Part shown: piece by piece, positions 1 to 8,357 of the stretch | How positions within the stretch are numbered: the first letter of the stretch is position 1 | How the letters are laid out: the number at the start of each line of letters is the position of its first letter | Assembly (NCBI RefSeq): GCF_020535565.1 | Contig: NZ_CP084758.1 | Span: 3,113,001 to 3,177,000 of the forward strand | Source of the DNA: Shinella sp. XGS7 | Lineage (GTDB): Bacteria; Pseudomonadota; Gammaproteobacteria; Burkholderiales; Burkholderiaceae_C | DNA: 64,000 nt | Direction: 5' to 3' | Notes under the pieces: model-generated | Database searches by the model: none | Seen by the model: the letters and a program-made list of their open reading frames with translations, nothing else | What the model was told of the DNA's origin: nothing | Position numbers and translations under genes: made by a program

Positions 1-42
1 CAGCCCCAGCCTGCTCTGGTCCTGGCCCTGGACGCGGCCTGA
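1..42 (+). CDS. Possible 3' end of a truncated upstream gene
   Basis: Frame 1 stays open from the window edge to a TGA at 40-42 and encodes about 13 residues, ending LALDAA. It would converge on the DUF924 gene that ends at 54. The fragment is too short to identify, so this is only the observation that a plus-strand gene may enter the window here. Confidence 0.3.
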   Translation, partial: QPQPALVLALDAA

Positions 43-53
43 GCGGGCCGGGC

Positions 54-674
54 CTAGAAGCCCGAGCCCGGTTGGGCCAGATAGGCCAGCTCGGCCTCGC
101 TGCTGGCGCGGCCCAGGGCGGCGTTGCGATGCGGGAAGCGGCCGAACTGGGCAATGACCGCGTGATGGCGCCGGGCGTAGTCCAGCGCTCCGTCCAGGCG
201 TGCATCCTCGGCAGCCAGAGTCTCGAACAGGGCCACACAGCGCTGCTGCAGGGCCAGATCCTCGGCATGCTCCAGCGGCAGGTAGACGAAGAGGCGCTGC
301 AGGGGCGTGAGCTGCCGGTCCGCGACGCTGTCCACCAGGCTCAGGGCTTGCGCCAGGGCCTGCGGGTCGCCGGCAAAGGCGCGGGCCGTGCCGCGATAGC
401 TGTTGCGGGTGAACTGGTCCAGCAGCAGGATGCGCGCCAGCGCCCCCTCGGGGCCGGCCGCGCTCCAGCCCGCCAGACCGCCGGCCAGGGCCGCTTCCAG
501 CAGGGGCGCAAAACGGCCCAGGATCTGGGCGTCGAAGGCGGCGTCCTTGATGAACCAGGCCTTGCGGTACTGGCCGGCCTCGGCGCTGCCGGGTGCGCCG
601 AACCAGAAGTCCAGCACGGCGCGGGCGCCATCCGGCAAGGCGGTCGAGGTGCTCGGTGCGGCGCTGTCGTTCAT
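54..674 (-). CDS. DUF924 family protein
   Basis: A 206-residue soluble protein. After a short Ala/Ser-rich start it carries the features of the DUF924 family: a VLDFWFG motif near residue 20, ILLLDQFTRNSYRG in the middle, and a LEHAED / HHAVIAQFGRFPHRN region towards the C-terminus. The biochemical role of the family is not established. It appears all-helical and cytoplasmic, and no signal peptide is visible. The ATG at 674 overlaps the TGA of the upstream prolyl oligopeptidase gene (ATGA), so the two are probably translationally coupled in one operon. I chose this start because everything further upstream in the frame is the shadow of the peptidase gene. The family call is fairly sure; the function is unknown. 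Confidence 0.85.
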   Translation of the reverse strand: MNDSAAPSTSTALPDGARAVLDFWFGAPGSAEAGQYRKAWFIKDAAFDAQILGRFAPLLEAALAGGLAGWSAAGPEGALARILLLDQFTRNSYRGTARAFAGDPQALAQALSLVDSVADRQLTPLQRLFVYLPLEHAEDLALQQRCVALFETLAAEDARLDGALDYARRHHAVIAQFGRFPHRNAALGRASSEAELAYLAQPGSGF

Positions 675-2770
675 GCCGTCTCCCCGCCCAGCTGCTGCCA
701 GAGGTAGCTGTACTCCAGGGCCTGCAGGGTGGCGCGCTGCTCGTTGTCGGCCGCGCCGCCGTGGCCGCCCTCGATGTTCTCGTAGTAGAGGATCTCGTGG
801 CCCTGTTCCAGCATGCGCGCCGCCATCTTGCGGGCGTGGCCGGGGTGGACGCGGTCGTCTCGCGTGGAGGTGGTGAAGAAGATGCGCGGGTACTGCCGGT
901 CGGCCCGCACATTCTGGTAGGGGCTGTAGCGCGAGATCACGGCCCAGTCCGCGGGCTCGTCGGGGTTGCCGTACTCGGCCATCCAGGAGGCGCCGGCCAG
1001 CAGCTGGTGGTAGCGGCGCATGTCCAGCAGGGGCACCTGGCAGACCACGGCATTGAAGAGCTCGGGGCGCAGCATGCTGACCGCGCCCACCAGCAGGCCA
1101 CCATTGCTGCCGCCCATGATGCCCAGCTGGGCCGGGCGGCTGATGCCGCGGGCGATCAGGTCTTCGGCCACGGCGATGAAGTCCTCGTAGCTCTTCTGCT
1201 TGTGTTCGAGGATGGCCGCCTGATGCCAGGCGGGGCCGAACTCGCCGCCGCCGCGGATATTGGCCAGCACCAGCACGCCGCCGCGTTGGTACCAGGCGCG
1301 GCCGAAACCGCCCGAGTACCAGGGCTGCAGGCTGACCTCGAAACCGCCATAGCCGTAGACCAGGGTGGGGTTGCGGCCGTCGGCCTGGGCGCCGGCCGGC
1401 CAGATCACGAAATAGGGCACGGCCGTGCCGTCGGCGCTGCGGGCGAAGAACTGCTCGGCGCGCATGCCCGCGGCCTCGAACTGCGGCTGGCGCGCCTTGA
1501 GCGGCTCGCGGGCGTCTTCCCCTGCGCGGGCTAGGGCCAGGGTGTCGGGCGTGAGGAAATCGGTGTAGCTCAGCAGATAGTGCTCGGCCAGCGGGTCCTC
1601 GGCCAGCTCGTCGTCGTGCAGGCCGGCCAGGCCCAGGGTGCCAGGGAAGGGCGCGGGCACGGCGCGGTGGCGCGGCGGCAGGCTGCGGAAGTCCCATTCC
1701 TCCAGGCGGCTGGCCACGTTCTCCGAGATATTGAGCAGCAGATGCTCGCGGGTGAGCGTGTAGTCCGCCAGGGAGCGGGTGGGGCTGGGTGTGAACAGGG
1801 CCTGGAAGCGGCGCTCGCCGGCCAGGTAGGCGGCGGCATCGGCCAGCAGCAGGCTGCCGCTGGCCTGGGTCTGGCCCGCCAGCACCCAGTCGCTGCGCAG
1901 AGAGATCAGCAGATGCGGGCCCCAGAAATGCGGCTGGGCATCATCCGGCAGGTCCAGCCGGGCCAGCGAGCCATCGGCCTGCAGCAGAAAACTGGCCTGG
2001 CGGTAGAAGTCGAGCGCGCGCACGAAGAGCGTGCGCTCATAGCCCGGACGGCGGTCCACCTGCGCCGAAACCGCCACGTCCTGGGTTTCGCCTTCAAACA
2101 CCGTCTGAGCCTGGTCCAGCGGCGTGCCGCGCTGCCAGCGCTTGAGCACGCGCACATAGCCCGAGTCGGTGAGCGAGCCGGGGCCGAAATCCGTGCCCAC
2201 ATAGACGGTGTCGGCATCGATCCAGGCCAGCTGGCTCTTGGCCTCGGGCAGCTCGAAACCGCCCTCGGCGGCCGGGATGAAGCGCTTGTCCACCAGATCG
2301 AACTCGCGCACCACATGGGCATCGGCCCCGCCGCGCGAGAGCGAGACCAGGCAGCGCCGGTAGTCGGGCCCCAGGGCATCGGCGCCGGCGAAGACCCAGC
2401 TCTCGCCCTCGGCCGCGCCCAGGGCGTCCAGGTCCAGCACGGTCTCCCAGGCGGGTTCCGGGCGGCGGTATTCGTCCAGCGTGCAGCGCCGCCACAGGCC
2501 GCGCTTGTGCTGCTCGTCCTGCCAGAGGTTGTAGAAGAAGGCGCCGCGGCGGGTGATCTGCGGGATGCGGTCGCGCGCGTTCAGCACCTCCAGCAGCTCG
2601 CGGCGCAGGGCGGGGTAGCGCTGGCTGTCCTGCAGCCGCGCCAGGCTCTGGGCATTGCGCTCGCGCACCCAGGCCAGGGCGCGCTCGCTGTCCACATCCT
2701 CCAGCCAGAGGTAGGGGTCGGCCGCGTGGAGGTCAGTGTCGGCGGTCTTGGGGGGCAGGTCTTGCGGCAT
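671..2770 (-). CDS. S9A prolyl oligopeptidase
   Basis: A 699-residue serine peptidase of the prolyl oligopeptidase / oligopeptidase B group, expected to cut short peptides after proline or basic residues in the cytoplasm. The N-terminal half is the beta-propeller domain that gates access, beginning with DPYLWLEDVDSE, typical of S9A enzymes. The C-terminal alpha/beta-hydrolase domain shows the complete triad: nucleophile Ser555 in GGSNGG, Asp at 638/639 in RDDRVHPGH and His670 in GGHGG. The length is normal for the family. No signal peptide is evident. It overlaps the following DUF924 gene by 4 nt and lies 49 bp downstream of the yaeQ stop on the same strand, so yaeQ, this gene and DUF924 may be co-transcribed. 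Its exact cleavage preference cannot be read from the sequence. Confidence 0.93.
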   Translation of the reverse strand: MPQDLPPKTADTDLHAADPYLWLEDVDSERALAWVRERNAQSLARLQDSQRYPALRRELLEVLNARDRIPQITRRGAFFYNLWQDEQHKRGLWRRCTLDEYRRPEPAWETVLDLDALGAAEGESWVFAGADALGPDYRRCLVSLSRGGADAHVVREFDLVDKRFIPAAEGGFELPEAKSQLAWIDADTVYVGTDFGPGSLTDSGYVRVLKRWQRGTPLDQAQTVFEGETQDVAVSAQVDRRPGYERTLFVRALDFYRQASFLLQADGSLARLDLPDDAQPHFWGPHLLISLRSDWVLAGQTQASGSLLLADAAAYLAGERRFQALFTPSPTRSLADYTLTREHLLLNISENVASRLEEWDFRSLPPRHRAVPAPFPGTLGLAGLHDDELAEDPLAEHYLLSYTDFLTPDTLALARAGEDAREPLKARQPQFEAAGMRAEQFFARSADGTAVPYFVIWPAGAQADGRNPTLVYGYGGFEVSLQPWYSGGFGRAWYQRGGVLVLANIRGGGEFGPAWHQAAILEHKQKSYEDFIAVAEDLIARGISRPAQLGIMGGSNGGLLVGAVSMLRPELFNAVVCQVPLLDMRRYHQLLAGASWMAEYGNPDEPADWAVISRYSPYQNVRADRQYPRIFFTTSTRDDRVHPGHARKMAARMLEQGHEILYYENIEGGHGGAADNEQRATLQALEYSYLWQQLGGETA

Positions 2771-2819
2771 CGGGGCTCCGGTTCAGCGCGTCCGGAGGAC
2801 GCCATCCGCCCGCCGGTCT

Positions 2820-3380
2820 TCAGTCAGCCCGCAGCTTAAGCGCTTGCGGCGTGATCTCCACCGACGCATTGGGGGTGGACATCTGGATGATGCCGTCCTG
2901 CACCATCACCTGCAGCTGCATGCTGCGCTCGGCCAGGGCCGCGAGGGCCTGGGACTGCTCGGCCGGAATCTGCCAGACCGCCAGTTTGGGCGCGCGGGTG
3001 AGCTTGTTCTCGACCTGGCTCCACCACACCGGGGTGCTGCTGGCATAGCTGATCACGGTGACCTGCTCGGCGCGGCCATGGGCCTTCATCATGCGGCGCT
3101 CGTCGGGCTGGCCCAGATCGATCCAGTGCACCACCTCGCCCGTGAGGTCCAGCTGCCAGAGGTCGGGATCGTCCACCTCGGACAGGCCCTTGGTGAACTC
3201 CAGGCGGCCGCGCAGCTCGTCGGCCGGGATGTACAGGGCATAGGCCAGTATGCGCACCATCATGCGCTCGTCGGTCTCCGAGGGGTGGCGGGCGATGGTG
3301 AGGTTGTGCTCGCCGTAGACATGGCGATCCATGTCGGCGATCTGCAGCTGGGCTTTGTGGATGGTGGCTTTGAGCGCCAT
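2820..3380 (-). CDS. yaeQ: YaeQ family protein
   Basis: A 186-residue protein that matches the YaeQ family along its whole length. It begins with MALKATIHKAQLQIADMDR and has the YxEHxLTIARHPSETDERMMVR block near residues 22-45 and a WIDLGQPDERR segment in the middle. YaeQ has a PD-(D/E)XK nuclease-like fold. In Escherichia coli it was proposed as a suppressor of RfaH loss, but its molecular job is unsettled. The ATG at 3380 is favoured because the family N-terminus begins exactly there; the longer frame upstream has no homology-like character. It is transcribed divergently from the coiled-coil exported protein at 3496. Confidence 0.88.
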   Translation of the reverse strand: MALKATIHKAQLQIADMDRHVYGEHNLTIARHPSETDERMMVRILAYALYIPADELRGRLEFTKGLSEVDDPDLWQLDLTGEVVHWIDLGQPDERRMMKAHGRAEQVTVISYASSTPVWWSQVENKLTRAPKLAVWQIPAEQSQALAALAERSMQLQVMVQDGIIQMSTPNASVEITPQALKLRAD

Positions 3381-3495
3381 GGCGGTCGGTCTGCTTACAG
3401 GGCGAAACCGCGCATTATCGGGCTCATGGCATGATGCCGGCCTGTTTGTGCGACCGGCGCGGGCCGGGCGCCCCGAATTTCTGCGAGACCCGTCC

Positions 3496-4158
3496 ATGAA
3501 ACGCATCCTGCTCTGCACCCTGATCGTCGCCGCCCTGCCGGCCCTGGCCCAAGTCAGCGCCAATCCCAATGCCAAGGTCGACCCCAAGAACAACAAGGTC
3601 AGCCGTCCGGTGGTGGAGAAGCCCAAGCAGAAGCTGATGACGCGCGAGGAGCTGCGCGCCTGCCTGGTGCGTTTCGACAAGAACGAGACCGAGGCCAAGG
3701 ACATCAAGGCCGCCCAGGCTGCCAATGCCCAGGAGCGCGCCGAGATGGTCAAGCTCAAGGATGAGCTGACCCAGACCGGCCAGCTCATCACCAGCACCGC
3801 CAACGAGCTCAAGGCCGAGCGCGAGGCCCTGATCAAGAGCCAGGAAGGCATCAAGGAACAGATCGCCAAGCTGGAGCGCGCCGAGGCCGAGAAGGTGCTG
3901 GCCGACTACAAGGCCAAGGCCGCGGCCCACGACGAACGCATTGACGCCTACAACAAGACCAAGGCCAAGTACGCCGAGGACGCCAAGAGCTTCGACGCCA
4001 AGGTCGAGACTCACAACAAGAACAGCAAGGAGCTGCAGACCCGCACCGAAGCCCATCTGGACACGGTGGACGACTGGAAGGCCGAGTGCAGCAACAAGCC
4101 CTATGACGAGGCCGACGAGATCGCGGTGCGCAAGGAGCTGGGCCTGAACAAGAAGTAA
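3496..4158 (+). CDS. Exported coiled-coil protein of unknown function
   Basis: A 220-residue protein with a clear Sec signal peptide ([19 protein letters not shown], predicted cut after ALA-Q near residue 18). From about residue 45 to 200 it is strongly charged and helical, with heptad-like runs of Lys, Glu and Ala (for example around [10 protein letters not shown] and [17 protein letters not shown]), which implies a long periplasmic coiled coil. It has two cysteines in the mature part (within LRACLVRF and AECSNKPY) that could form a disulfide. I do not recognise a named family. The ATG at 3496 is chosen because the signal peptide starts there; the frame upstream overlaps yaeQ antisense. It stands alone between yaeQ and the M3 peptidase. 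Confidence 0.75.
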   Translation: MKRILLCTLIVAALPALAQVSANPNAKVDPKNNKVSRPVVEKPKQKLMTREELRACLVRFDKNETEAKDIKAAQAANAQERAEMVKLKDELTQTGQLITSTANELKAEREALIKSQEGIKEQIAKLERAEAEKVLADYKAKAAAHDERIDAYNKTKAKYAEDAKSFDAKVETHNKNSKELQTRTEAHLDTVDDWKAECSNKPYDEADEIAVRKELGLNKK

Positions 4159-4297
4159 GCCCATCGCACGGGCCGCCCTGCAGCGGCGGCCTGCCTCATG
4201 CAAAATGCGGCCTGCACACGGCGCCTCTCCCGACCCGGAGCGGCGCCGTTTTCACAAACAGGCCGTCCCACGAGGGCGCGCCACAGCCGAGACAAGC

Positions 4298-6361
4298 ATG
4301 AGCCAAGCCGCCTCCAATCCCCTGCTGCAAGACTGGAACGATCAGCCCTACGGCCTGCCGCCTTTCGCCCGCATCGAGGCCGCGCATTTCGCGCCGGCCT
4401 TCGAGGCCGCCCTGGCCGAGCACCGCGCCGAGCTGGACCGTATCGCGAGCCAGGCCGAGCCGCCCAGCTTCGAGAACACCATTGCGGCCTTCGACCGCAG
4501 CGGCCGCCTGCTGGCGCGCCTGGAACACCTCTTCTACACCCTGGGCGCCTCTGCGACCTCGCCTGAGCTGCAGGCCGCCCAGCGCGCCCTGGCTGCGCCG
4601 CTGGCTGCCCATGGCAATGCCGTCTACATGCATGCTGCGCTGTTCAAGCGCGTGGACGCGCTGTACGCCGAGCGCCAGGCCCTGGGGCTGAGCGCCGAGC
4701 AGCTGCGCCTGCTGGAGCGCATCCATCTGGACTTCGTGCGAGCCGGCGCCAAGCTGCAGGGCGAGGCCCAGGCTCGCTACGCCCAGGTGGTGGAGCGCCT
4801 GGCCGAGCTGCACACGGTGTTCGGCCAGAACGTGCTGGCCGATGAGAGCAGCTACCAGCTGCTGCTGCGCGGCGAGGACGAGCTGGCCGGCCTGCCGGAC
4901 TTCGTGCGCGCCGCCGCCCGCCAGGCCGCCGTGGACCGCGGCCTGGGTGAGGATGCCGCTGCCCATGTGATCACGCTCTCGCGCTCCCTGATCGTGCCCT
5001 TCCTGAGCTTCAGCGAGCGCCGCGACCTGCGCGAGCAGGCCTGGCGCGCCTGGATCGGCCGGGGCGAGAAGGACGGCGCCACCGACAACCGCGCCGTGGC
5101 CCAGGAGATCCTCACGCTGCGCAACGAACAGGCCCGCCTGCACGGTCATGCCTGCTACGCCGACTACGCCCTGGCCGACACCATGGCCGGCTCGCGCGAG
5201 GCGGTGCTGGGTCTGCTGAACCAGGTCTGGGAGCCGGCCAAGCAGGCCGCCGCGTCCGAGCGCGAGCAACTCGAGGGCATGATGGCCTCGCTGGATCACC
5301 GCTTCCCGCTGGAGGCCTGGGACTGGCGCTTTTACGCCGAGAAGGTGCGCAAGGCCCGCTACGAGCTGGACGATGCCGAGGTCAAGCCCTTCTTCTCGCT
5401 GGACGCCATGGTGCAGGCCCTGTTCGACTGCGCGGGCCGTCTCTTCGGCCTGAAGTTCCTGGCTCAGCCCCAGGTGGCCGGCTACCACGCAGATGTCAAG
5501 GTCTACGAGGTGCAGGGCGCCGATGGCCGCCTGCGCGGCATCTTTGTGCAGGACAACTTCGCCCGTCCCACCAAGCGCAGCGGCGCCTGGATGAATGCGC
5601 TGCGCTGGCAGGCTCGCAATGGCATCGATGCCCTGCCCATCATCCTGAACAACAACAACTTCGCCAAACCCGCCGAAGGCAAGCCGGCGCTCCTGTCGCT
5701 CGATGACGCGCGCACGCTCTTCCACGAATTCGGCCATGCCCTGCACGGCATGCTCTCCGATGTCACCTACCCCTCGGTATCCGGCACCGGCGTCTCGCGC
5801 GACTTCGTGGAACTGCCCTCGCAGCTTTACGAGCACTGGATCAACGAGCCCGAGGTGCTCAAGCAGCACGCCCGTCACTACAAGACCGGCGAGCCCATTC
5901 CTGACGCCCTGCTGGCCAAGATCAAGGCCGCCGAGCTCTTCAACCAGGGCTACGAGACCGTGCGCTACACCGCCAGCGCCCTGGTGGACCTGGCCGTGCA
6001 CTCGCGCACCGAGGCGCAGGGGCCGGACATCACGGCCTTCGAGGCCCAGACCATGGCCGACTACGGCCTGCCCGCGGCCATCGGCATGAACCACCGCCTG
6101 GCCCATTTCCAGCATCTGTTCAGCGGCAGCAGCTATGCCGCCGGCTACTACGTCTATATGTGGGCCGAGGTGCTGGATGCCGACGGCTACGAGGCCTTCA
6201 AGGAGGCCGGCAGCCCCTTCGATGCCCGGGTGGCCCAGCGTCTGCTGACCCATATCTATGCGGCGGGCAACAGCCGTGAGCCGCGTGCCACCTACCGCGC
6301 CTTCCGCGGGCGCGATGCGCAGGTGGCACCCATGCTGCGCGGCCGCGGCCTGCTGGTCTGA
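4298..6361 (+). CDS. prlC: M3 family oligopeptidase A
   Basis: A 687-residue zinc metallopeptidase of the M3 (thimet oligopeptidase) family, closest in layout to E. coli oligopeptidase A (PrlC), which degrades short peptides, including cleaved signal peptides, in the cytoplasm. The N-terminal LPPFARIEAAHFAPAFEAAL block is typical. The zinc site is intact: His476-Glu477-Phe-Gly-His480 (LFHEFGHALHG) with the third ligand probably Glu505 in DFVELPSQLYEHW. The length is standard. The ATG at 4298 is preferred over an in-frame ATG at 4205 because the OpdA-like sequence (SNPLLQDWNDQPYGLPPF) starts directly after it. It is followed by a convergent response regulator 18 bp away. Confidence 0.93.
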   Translation: MSQAASNPLLQDWNDQPYGLPPFARIEAAHFAPAFEAALAEHRAELDRIASQAEPPSFENTIAAFDRSGRLLARLEHLFYTLGASATSPELQAAQRALAAPLAAHGNAVYMHAALFKRVDALYAERQALGLSAEQLRLLERIHLDFVRAGAKLQGEAQARYAQVVERLAELHTVFGQNVLADESSYQLLLRGEDELAGLPDFVRAAARQAAVDRGLGEDAAAHVITLSRSLIVPFLSFSERRDLREQAWRAWIGRGEKDGATDNRAVAQEILTLRNEQARLHGHACYADYALADTMAGSREAVLGLLNQVWEPAKQAAASEREQLEGMMASLDHRFPLEAWDWRFYAEKVRKARYELDDAEVKPFFSLDAMVQALFDCAGRLFGLKFLAQPQVAGYHADVKVYEVQGADGRLRGIFVQDNFARPTKRSGAWMNALRWQARNGIDALPIILNNNNFAKPAEGKPALLSLDDARTLFHEFGHALHGMLSDVTYPSVSGTGVSRDFVELPSQLYEHWINEPEVLKQHARHYKTGEPIPDALLAKIKAAELFNQGYETVRYTASALVDLAVHSRTEAQGPDITAFEAQTMADYGLPAAIGMNHRLAHFQHLFSGSSYAAGYYVYMWAEVLDADGYEAFKEAGSPFDARVAQRLLTHIYAAGNSREPRATYRAFRGRDAQVAPMLRGRGLLV

Positions 6362-6379
6362 GCCGGTGGGGCCGGCGCC

Positions 6380-6769
6380 TCAGGTGCCGGTCGGGAAGCG
6401 CGCGTCCAGGCCGGCCAGAAAGGCCTTGAAGTCGATGGGCTTGGTCCAGTAGGCGGCAAAGCCCGCGGCCAGGGCCCGGCGTATGTCCTCGGGCATGGCA
6501 TTGGCGGAGAGCGCGATGCAGGGCAGGGCGGCGGTGCTGGCGTCGGCGCGCAGCAGGCGCAGCACCTCGTAGCCGTCCATATCGGGCAGCTGCATGTCCA
6601 GCAGGATGAGCTGGGGTTGCAGGCTGCGCGCGGCGCTCAGGCCGCTGGCGCCGTCGGCCGCGCAGCTCAGGCGCAGATGGGGGCGCTGGGCCACCAGTTC
6701 CTCCACCACCAGCTGGTTGACCGGGTTGTCTTCGATGTAGAGGATCTGGGGCGGGGCGCTACTGCTCAT
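6380..6769 (-). CDS. Single-domain response regulator (CheY-like)
   Basis: A 129-residue lone receiver domain with no output domain. The acidic pocket is at Glu13-Asp14 (LYIEDNPVN), the phospho-acceptor is Asp58 (LILLDMQLPDMDGYEVL), and the switch lysine lies in YWTKPID near residue 109. The IEDNPVN/LP-DMDG style is that of receivers associated with hybrid histidine kinases. No kinase lies next to it, so its partner is encoded elsewhere. It is divergent from the phosphofructokinase gene, with 85 bp between starts, and converges on the M3 peptidase. Confidence 0.88.
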   Translation of the reverse strand: MSSSAPPQILYIEDNPVNQLVVEELVAQRPHLRLSCAADGASGLSAARSLQPQLILLDMQLPDMDGYEVLRLLRADASTAALPCIALSANAMPEDIRRALAAGFAAYWTKPIDFKAFLAGLDARFPTGT

Positions 6770-6854
6770 GCCCCGGACTGTAGCGTGGCTTGGGCGGACC
6801 ACCATCCCGTGGCAGCATGGCCGCCTCTCAAACATCAATCAAGGAAGACAGGGC

Positions 6855-7856
6855 ATGCACATTGGTGTCTTGACCGGCGGCGGGGATTGTTCGGGCCTGA
6901 ACGCGCTCTTGCGTGGCCTGGTGTTGAATCTGGTGGAGGGCCATGGCCTGCGGGTCAGCGGCGTGCGCCAGGGTTTTCTGGGTTTGCTGGAGGACCGGGT
7001 CGAGCCCCTGAGCCCCGAGCGCGTGCGCGGCCAGCTGCTGGAGGGCGGCAGCCTGCTGGGCTGCCATAACAAGGCCAATCCCTTTGCCTATTTCGGCGCC
7101 GACGGGGCCGATTGCTCGGAGCGTGTGCTGGCTTGTGCGCAGCGCCACGGTCTGGACGCCCTGGTGGTGGTGGGCGGCGACGGCACCATGGGCATTGCCG
7201 AGCGCATCCACCGCCTGGGCCTGCCGGTGCTGGGCCTGCCCAAGACCATAGACAACGACCTGATGCACAACGAGCGCAGCCTGGGCTTTGACAGCGCGGT
7301 CGAGGTCGTGTCCCAGGCCCTGCGCCGGCTCAAGACCACGGCCGCCAGCCATGGTCGGGTGCTGCTGCTCGAAGCCATGGGCCGCACTGCCGGCTGGCTG
7401 GCCCTGGAGGGCGGTCTGGCCGGCGGGGCGGATCTGATCCTGCTGCCCGAGCTGGGCTTTGACGAGGCCGAGCTGCTCCAGCGCTGCCAGGCCTTGGTGG
7501 ACCGCCAGGGTCATGCCGTGGTCTGCGTGGCCGAGGGGGCCGCCTCGGTGGACGCCCTGCGCCCGCGCCTGCAGGCCGGCCTGGGTGAGGATGTGGAGCT
7601 GCGCACCCTGGTGCTGGGGCATCTGCAGCGCGGCGGCGAGCCCACGCCCTTTGACCGGGTGCTGGGCAGCCGCCTGGGCGTGATGGGGGCCGAGGCCGTG
7701 GTGGCGCGACGCTTTGGCCAGCTGCTGAGCTGGCAGGGCCAGGGTTGCGCGTTCCGATCCCTGGCTGATGTGGTGGGCCAGCCCCGCCTGGTGCCGCCCG
7801 GCCATGAGCTGGTGCGCACCGCCCAGGGTCTGGGGGCGATCTTTGCTCGGGGTTAA
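6855..7856 (+). CDS. 6-phosphofructokinase (PfkA superfamily, group III-like)
   Basis: A 333-residue enzyme that should phosphorylate fructose 6-phosphate to the 1,6-bisphosphate. Visible motifs are the nucleotide loop GVLTGGGDCSGLN at the N-terminus, the phosphate-binding GGDGT, the catalytic PKTIDND and the substrate-binding AMGRTAGWLALEGG. GGDG (Gly at the position equivalent to E. coli Gly104) favours ATP as donor. The Lys in PKTIDND (equivalent to position 124, Gly in E. coli) is the residue of PPi-dependent and mixed-type enzymes, so it fits the ATP-dependent, allostery-poor group III better than classical PfkA. A strong ribosome-binding site (AAGGAAGA) precedes the ATG at 6855. The gene is monocistronic and is followed by a GC hairpin at 7867-7883. 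Confidence 0.85.
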   Translation: MHIGVLTGGGDCSGLNALLRGLVLNLVEGHGLRVSGVRQGFLGLLEDRVEPLSPERVRGQLLEGGSLLGCHNKANPFAYFGADGADCSERVLACAQRHGLDALVVVGGDGTMGIAERIHRLGLPVLGLPKTIDNDLMHNERSLGFDSAVEVVSQALRRLKTTAASHGRVLLLEAMGRTAGWLALEGGLAGGADLILLPELGFDEAELLQRCQALVDRQGHAVVCVAEGAASVDALRPRLQAGLGEDVELRTLVLGHLQRGGEPTPFDRVLGSRLGVMGAEAVVARRFGQLLSWQGQGCAFRSLADVVGQPRLVPPGHELVRTAQGLGAIFARG

Positions 7857-7866
7857 CCCGCGCATT

Positions 7867-7883
7867 CGTCGCCGCGGGCGACG
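7867..7883 (+). terminator. GC-rich hairpin after phosphofructokinase gene
   Basis: CGTCGCC and GGCGACG form a 7-bp stem around a GCG loop 10 nt after the pfk stop codon, followed by only three T residues. The T tract is short, so this may be a weak intrinsic terminator or only a 3'-end stabilising hairpin. Confidence 0.45.
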
Positions 7884-8000
7884 TTTCATCGGGCCGGCCT
7901 GCACTTCGTCGCAGGCCTGTTGAGGTGGGTCAGGCGGCTCGCGACACTGCGTCCATCGCAGGCCGCCCAGACGCGGTCACCCAGCCCCAAGGAGCCCGTC

Positions 8001-8288
8001 ATGAACCGCAAGAACTCGCTGATCACCACCACTTCCAGCGCCGCGCGCGCCCTGGCCGGCTACGACCGCCGCGCCAGTCTGCGCGGCCTGGCCTCCCTGG
8101 GCCTGGCCACCGTGGTGGTGGCCGGCCTGGGCGCTGCCCTGCAGGTCTCGGCCCAGCCTCGCCCGCAACCCCAGGGCGTGCAGCAGCTGCCTGCGGTGCT
8201 GATCGTTGGCAAGAGTCAGACCGTGCACCAGCTGCCGCGCGTGCTGATCGAGGGCCGCAGCCAGACCCCCACCGTGCTCGCCGAGTGA
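8001..8288 (+). CDS. Small exported protein with duplicated QLPxVLIxGxSQT motif
   Basis: A 95-residue protein of unknown function. Residues about 30-52 form one hydrophobic segment (ASLGLATVVVAGLGAAL followed by QVSAQP) that could be a late signal peptide or signal anchor after a 27-residue Arg-containing N-region (YDRRASLRGL). The part after it is Pro/Gln-rich and holds two near-identical 14-residue units in tandem, QQLPAVLIVGKSQT and HQLPRVLIEGRSQT, and then ends TPTVLAE. Start choice is secure: AAGGAG lies 7-12 nt upstream of the ATG. It is a single gene between the phosphofructokinase and SDR genes. No family was recognised. Confidence 0.7.
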   Translation: MNRKNSLITTTSSAARALAGYDRRASLRGLASLGLATVVVAGLGAALQVSAQPRPQPQGVQQLPAVLIVGKSQTVHQLPRVLIEGRSQTPTVLAE

Positions 8289-8357
8289 GTTGGTGCATGA
8301 TGCGGGCTCCGGCGCCCCGGTGGCGCCGCTGACCCACCTTCATTGCTCCAGCACACC

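Noticed and set aside
4196-6253. Minus-strand frame of 685 codons opposite the M3 peptidase
   Set aside because: Low-complexity Gly/Leu/Ala/Gln translation with no motif; the plus strand has an intact HExxH enzyme.
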